A DNA stretch of 57,824 bases from Kineothrix sp. MSJ-39 (GTDB lineage: Bacteria; Bacillota; Clostridia; Lachnospirales; Lachnospiraceae), in contig NZ_JAHLPN010000018.1 in NCBI RefSeq assembly GCF_018917935.1, positions 1-57,824 on the forward strand, read 5' to 3'. The position numbers were made by a program, and so were the translations under genes. Below, in pieces: positions 54,372-57,824 of this stretch; within the stretch, counting starts at the first letter, position 1; each line of letters begins with the position of its first letter. The notes below the pieces were generated by a model. That model searched no databases. It was not told the DNA's origin and worked only from the letters and a program-made list of their open reading frames with translations.

Positions 54372-54659
54372 ATGAAATTAGTACCACTTGGAGACAGAGT
54401 TGTATTGAAACAACTTGTAGCAGAGGAAACAACAAAGTCAGGTATCGTATTACCTGGTCAGAACAAAGAAAAGCCACAGCAGGCAGAAGTAATTGCAGTT
54501 GGTCCGGGCGGCGTTGTAGACGGAAAAGAAGTCAAGATGGAAGTAAAGCCTGGTGATCAGGTTATCTATTCTAAATATGCAGGAACAGAAGTAAAACTTG
54601 AGGAAGAAGAATATATCGTAGTTCGCCAGAACGATATCGTAGCTGTGATCGAACAGTAA
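54372..54659 (+). CDS. groES: Co-chaperonin GroES
   Basis: 95 residues, the normal length. MKLVPLGDRVVLKQL is the N-terminal strand, the mobile loop is EETTKSGIVLPGQNKEKPQ, and the C-terminal strand is EEEYIVVRQNDIVAVIE. It caps the GroEL ring during ATP-driven protein folding. AGAAGGAGGC precedes the ATG. It is under CIRCE control, with groEL 48 bp downstream. Confidence 0.97.
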   Translation: MKLVPLGDRVVLKQLVAEETTKSGIVLPGQNKEKPQQAEVIAVGPGGVVDGKEVKMEVKPGDQVIYSKYAGTEVKLEEEEYIVVRQNDIVAVIEQ

Positions 54660-56330
<1,671 letters not shown>

Positions 56331-56348
56331 AACCGCAAAGATAAAAAC

Positions 56349-56380
56349 AAGCGCCTGCCTTTATGGCAGACGCTTATTTT
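56349..56380 (+). terminator. Terminator of groES-groEL
   Basis: AAGCGCCTGCC (56349-56359) pairs with GGCAGACGCTT (56365-56375) with one mismatch, followed by ATTTT. Confidence 0.8.
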
Positions 56381-56626
56381 AATAGTAGAAATCATATACA
56401 AATTTTATATCGGGGAATAATGAACCGTGTTCGTTTACCTGAAATGGCAGAAAATCTGTAAAAATGTGCCCCCATTGGACACTTCTGCGAGAGGTGTGGG
56501 GGCTCCTGTTGCTATGTATTATACTCAAATAGTATAAAAAAGCAACTGGTAAAACTATGAAATATTTATAAACATTTATTTCTGTATGCTATAATCAGAT
56601 ACAGATTTATCCGGGAAGGAAAATAC
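56381..56626 (+). other. Structured intergenic region after groEL
   Basis: No coding gene is apparent. GCCCCCA (56468-56474) pairs with TGGGGGC (56497-56503), with an inner CACTTCT/AGAGGTG. Directly after it, GTTGCT (56508-56513) pairs with AGCAAC (56541-56546) and TATACT (56520-56525) with AGTATA (56531-56536). An extended -10, TGCTATAAT, ends at 56595 and would drive the small frame at 56627. Confidence 0.5.
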
Positions 56627-56713
56627 ATGGAAAGTTTTAGTATAAAACGTCTTGTGACAGTGCTGACGGTACTATCGTGTGCACTCTGCCGGACAGCCTG
56701 TCAGATCAGATAA
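56627..56713 (+). CDS. Putative 28-residue Cys-containing peptide
   Basis: A short reading frame begins at ATG 56627, with GGGAAGGA before it and an extended -10 (56587-56595) upstream. The product starts MESFSIKR, has a hydrophobic core LVTVLTVLSCALC and ends RTACQIR, giving three Cys in 28 residues. It lies upstream of an XRE regulator on the same strand. It could be a secreted or membrane peptide or a leader peptide, or not translated at all. I have no family for it. Confidence 0.35.
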   Translation: MESFSIKRLVTVLTVLSCALCRTACQIR

Positions 56714-56733
56714 TTGACTATCATCTGCATAAT

Positions 56734-56761
56734 TTGCATTATAGTGGATAAACTCTATAAT
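56734..56761 (+). promoter_or_regulatory. Promoter of the XRE regulator gene
   Basis: TTGCAT (56734-56739), a 16-bp spacer and TATAAT (56756-56761). A second option overlaps it: TTGACT (56714-56719) with CATTAT at 17 bp. AATGAA-N17-TTCATT (56762-56790) follows and could be an operator. Confidence 0.65.
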
Positions 56762-56850
56762 AATGAATGAAATTAACATTATTGTTCATTGTATATTCAG
56801 GAACTCTTCTATTAAAATAGTAGTAGTAATAGGAAAGGTAAGCGGATGCA

Positions 56851-57249
56851 ATGGATAAAGAGCGGATTGGTCTGAGGATTAAGCTGGAAAGAACAAAACA
56901 GAATCTGACACAGGAACAGTTAGCAGAGCTGGCTGATATATCATCCTCTTATCTGAGTGCGATAGAACGCGGAAAACAGTCGATCAGTCTGGATTATACC
57001 AACAGGATCGCAGAAGCATTGAAGATACCGGTAAATGAACTACTGACACATGAACCGGAAAGCAGATACGGAGTGGCAGAAAAGCCAACAGGTACCGGCA
57101 AAGTGGCTATCTCAAATGCAGAGAGAAAGCGTAAGATGGCAGAATTGGAAGAAATGATCGGCAGCAGGAATGACAGAGAATTTAATCTGATCTATGATGA
57201 AGTAGCACTTTTCATTTCAAAACTGCAATATTTCGGAGACAGAAGATAA
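56851..57249 (+). CDS. XRE-family transcriptional regulator
   Basis: 132 residues. A Cro/C1-type helix-turn-helix occupies about 8-65 (LTQEQLAELADISSSYLSAIERGKQSISLDYTNRIAEAL is the recognisable block, with the two helices around QEQLAELA and SSYLSAIERG). The C-terminal half is a helical tail, KMAELEEMIGSRNDREFNLIYDEVALFISKL, probably for dimerisation. AGGAAAGG lies 12 nt before the ATG. Targets are unknown; it is near a small peptide frame and an antisense RNA locus. Confidence 0.88.
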   Translation: MDKERIGLRIKLERTKQNLTQEQLAELADISSSYLSAIERGKQSISLDYTNRIAEALKIPVNELLTHEPESRYGVAEKPTGTGKVAISNAERKRKMAELEEMIGSRNDREFNLIYDEVALFISKLQYFGDRR

Positions 57250-57292
57250 TTAACTTAAATGGTTTTCGAAGTTTCATGGAATTTAAGAAATT

Positions 57293-57321
57293 TTGACATT
57301 TTTACAAATGCGTGCTAATAT
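57293..57321 (+). promoter_or_regulatory. Promoter of the plus-strand antisense RNA
   Basis: TTGACA (57293-57298), a 17-bp spacer and TAATAT (57316-57321), with an extended TGC before the -10. It is one of the strongest promoters in the window, although no protein gene follows it. Confidence 0.85.
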
Positions 57322-57327
57322 GATTAT

Positions 57328-57419
57328 AGAAAAAAGAGTGCTGCCGATAGACGGTTAGCCCACATACTTAGTTGATTAAAAATAACCGTTCAGTTTGCGA
57401 GGCTGGGGCGGTTATTTTT
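57328..57419 (+). ncRNA. Putative type I antitoxin RNA
   Basis: A transcript of about 90 nt is bounded by the strong promoter at 57293 and the terminator at 57378-57419. It has no reading frame with a ribosome site. It contains TTAGCCC (57355-57361), which is complementary to GGGCTAA next to the ribosome site of the convergent toxin mRNA. Its 3' hairpin is antisense to the 3' end of that mRNA. This layout matches RNA II of par/Fst-type loci. Confidence 0.7.
57378..57419. terminator. Shared bidirectional terminator of the toxin/antisense RNA pair
   Basis: A perfect 11-bp stem AAAAATAACCG/CGGTTATTTTT (57378-57388 with 57409-57419) with inner CAG/CTG. Each strand ends in five T residues, so it can stop both convergent transcripts. 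Confidence 0.88.
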
Positions 57420-57510
57420 GTGTCTTGTAATTATCCTTGCCGAATGTGTATCCGGCACAAAAGCAGGTGATGCCGAAGCTCACGACTGCAATAAAATCCA
57501 CAATACTCAT
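57412..57510 (-). CDS. Putative type I toxin, 32-residue hydrophobic peptide
   Basis: The minus-strand ATG at 57510-57508 has AAAGGAGG 9 nt ahead. The product begins MSIVDFIAVVSFGITCFCAG and ends YTFGKDNYKTQK. This gives one hydrophobic membrane segment (about 4-20) with a charged C-terminal tail, the usual shape of Fst/Ldr-like and other type I toxins. The mRNA starts near 57618 from a good promoter, has a roughly 107-nt leader with hairpins (CAGAGGG/CCCTCTG at 57560-57580), and ends at the shared terminator. It would damage the membrane if not silenced. Toxicity is inferred. Confidence 0.7.
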   Translation of the reverse strand: MSIVDFIAVVSFGITCFCAGYTFGKDNYKTQK

Positions 57511-57624
57511 TGGCTTAGCCCTCCTTTGCAATGGATTCTCTTTCGAGTTTCTATGTAATCAGAGGGTTACAGTCCCTCTGCTGAAGGACTAACCGCCTAC
57601 CGTTATGGTAGCACCCATATTTTG

Positions 57625-57653
57625 ATTATAACAGTCAAGGCGAGAAGCAGCAA
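57625..57653 (-). promoter_or_regulatory. Promoter of the toxin mRNA
   Basis: On the minus strand: TTGCTG (57653-57648), a 17-bp spacer and TATAAT (57630-57625). The mRNA should start near 57618. Confidence 0.75.
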
Positions 57654-57824
57654 CCGAAAAGTTATCGTCTCAAAAAATGGAGTGTATCTCCCATACAAAT
57701 CGACGTGTACATTAGTCAATGATGTGACACCAAGTTTTTAAAATAAAAAACGGTATGATCCTATAGATATATCACCTGATACAAATGGTTAGGTTTCCAG
57801 TTCATGGCGTTTTTCCAGTGGTGA
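57654..57824. other. Window end without a recognisable gene
   Basis: No reading frame with a ribosome site, tRNA or clear promoter is seen here. An imperfect palindrome ACATTA-N5-TGATGT lies at about 57710-57727 and an A/T-rich run follows near 57735-57750. It may be the upstream region of a gene beyond the window. Confidence 0.4.

Overview
The window looks like chromosome of a low-to-mid GC anaerobic Firmicute, most likely a gut Lachnospiraceae. The evidence is: AGGAGG-type ribosome sites and TTGACA/TATAAT promoters throughout; a dgt-dnaG-rpoD-trmK-nif3 block; a Trp T-box in front of trpXYZ; a CIRCE-groES-groEL operon; pyrBI with a zinc regulatory chain; a secreted GH9 cellulase with a Pro/Ser linker; and several paralogous signalling proteins. 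The genus cannot be fixed from sequence alone. Most of the window is core chromosome. I see no insertion sequence, prophage or CRISPR array.

Layout. 1-4.7 kb: a Xer-type recombinase, two tRNA-Leu genes with their own promoters and terminators, a hybrid PAS histidine kinase and a FliD-related orphan protein. 4.8-12.4 kb: the macromolecular synthesis cluster (dgt, dnaG, rpoD, trmK, Nif3-like, TGS nucleoside kinase) followed by RNase P RNA. 12.5-15 kb: an MBOAT/SGNH pair, probably for O-acylation of a surface polymer. 15-19.7 kb: a DRE-TIM aldolase of unknown substrate, hflX, and two adjacent COG0523 metal GTPases, one carrying about 48 histidines in a 95-residue tract and one fused to a YcgQ-like domain. 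19.8-23.4 kb: a GH9 endoglucanase fused to a BspA-type LRR module. 24.5-28.2 kb: Trp T-box, trpXYZ and signal peptidase I. 28.3-32.4 kb: pyrI and pyrB, a nitroreductase, a MATE exporter and a CmpB-type membrane protein. 32.5-36.7 kb: a folate operon (folC, folE, HD hydrolase, folP, folBK). 37.9-43.4 kb: pheA, ppx, ppk and a HAD phosphatase. 44-54 kb: HAD phosphatases, an FnIII surface protein, a PHP/ABC-F pair, an amidohydrolase, an active-looking and a degenerate GGDEF protein and YjfB. 54.2-56.3 kb: groES-groEL under CIRCE. 56.4-57.7 kb: a structured intergenic region, a 28-codon peptide gene, an XRE regulator and a convergent small toxin/antisense RNA locus.

The best candidate for an undescribed system is the locus at 57.29-57.65 kb. 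A 32-residue hydrophobic peptide gene on the minus strand and a roughly 90-nt plus-strand RNA each have a strong promoter. They converge on one perfect bidirectional terminator, and they share repeats that would let the RNA pair with the ribosome-binding region of the peptide mRNA. This is the layout of par/Fst-type type I toxin-antitoxin loci. Second in interest are the COG0523 pair, whose GTPase motifs are degenerate, and the HD hydrolase inside the folate operon. That hydrolase is a candidate for the step between GTP cyclohydrolase and dihydroneopterin aldolase.
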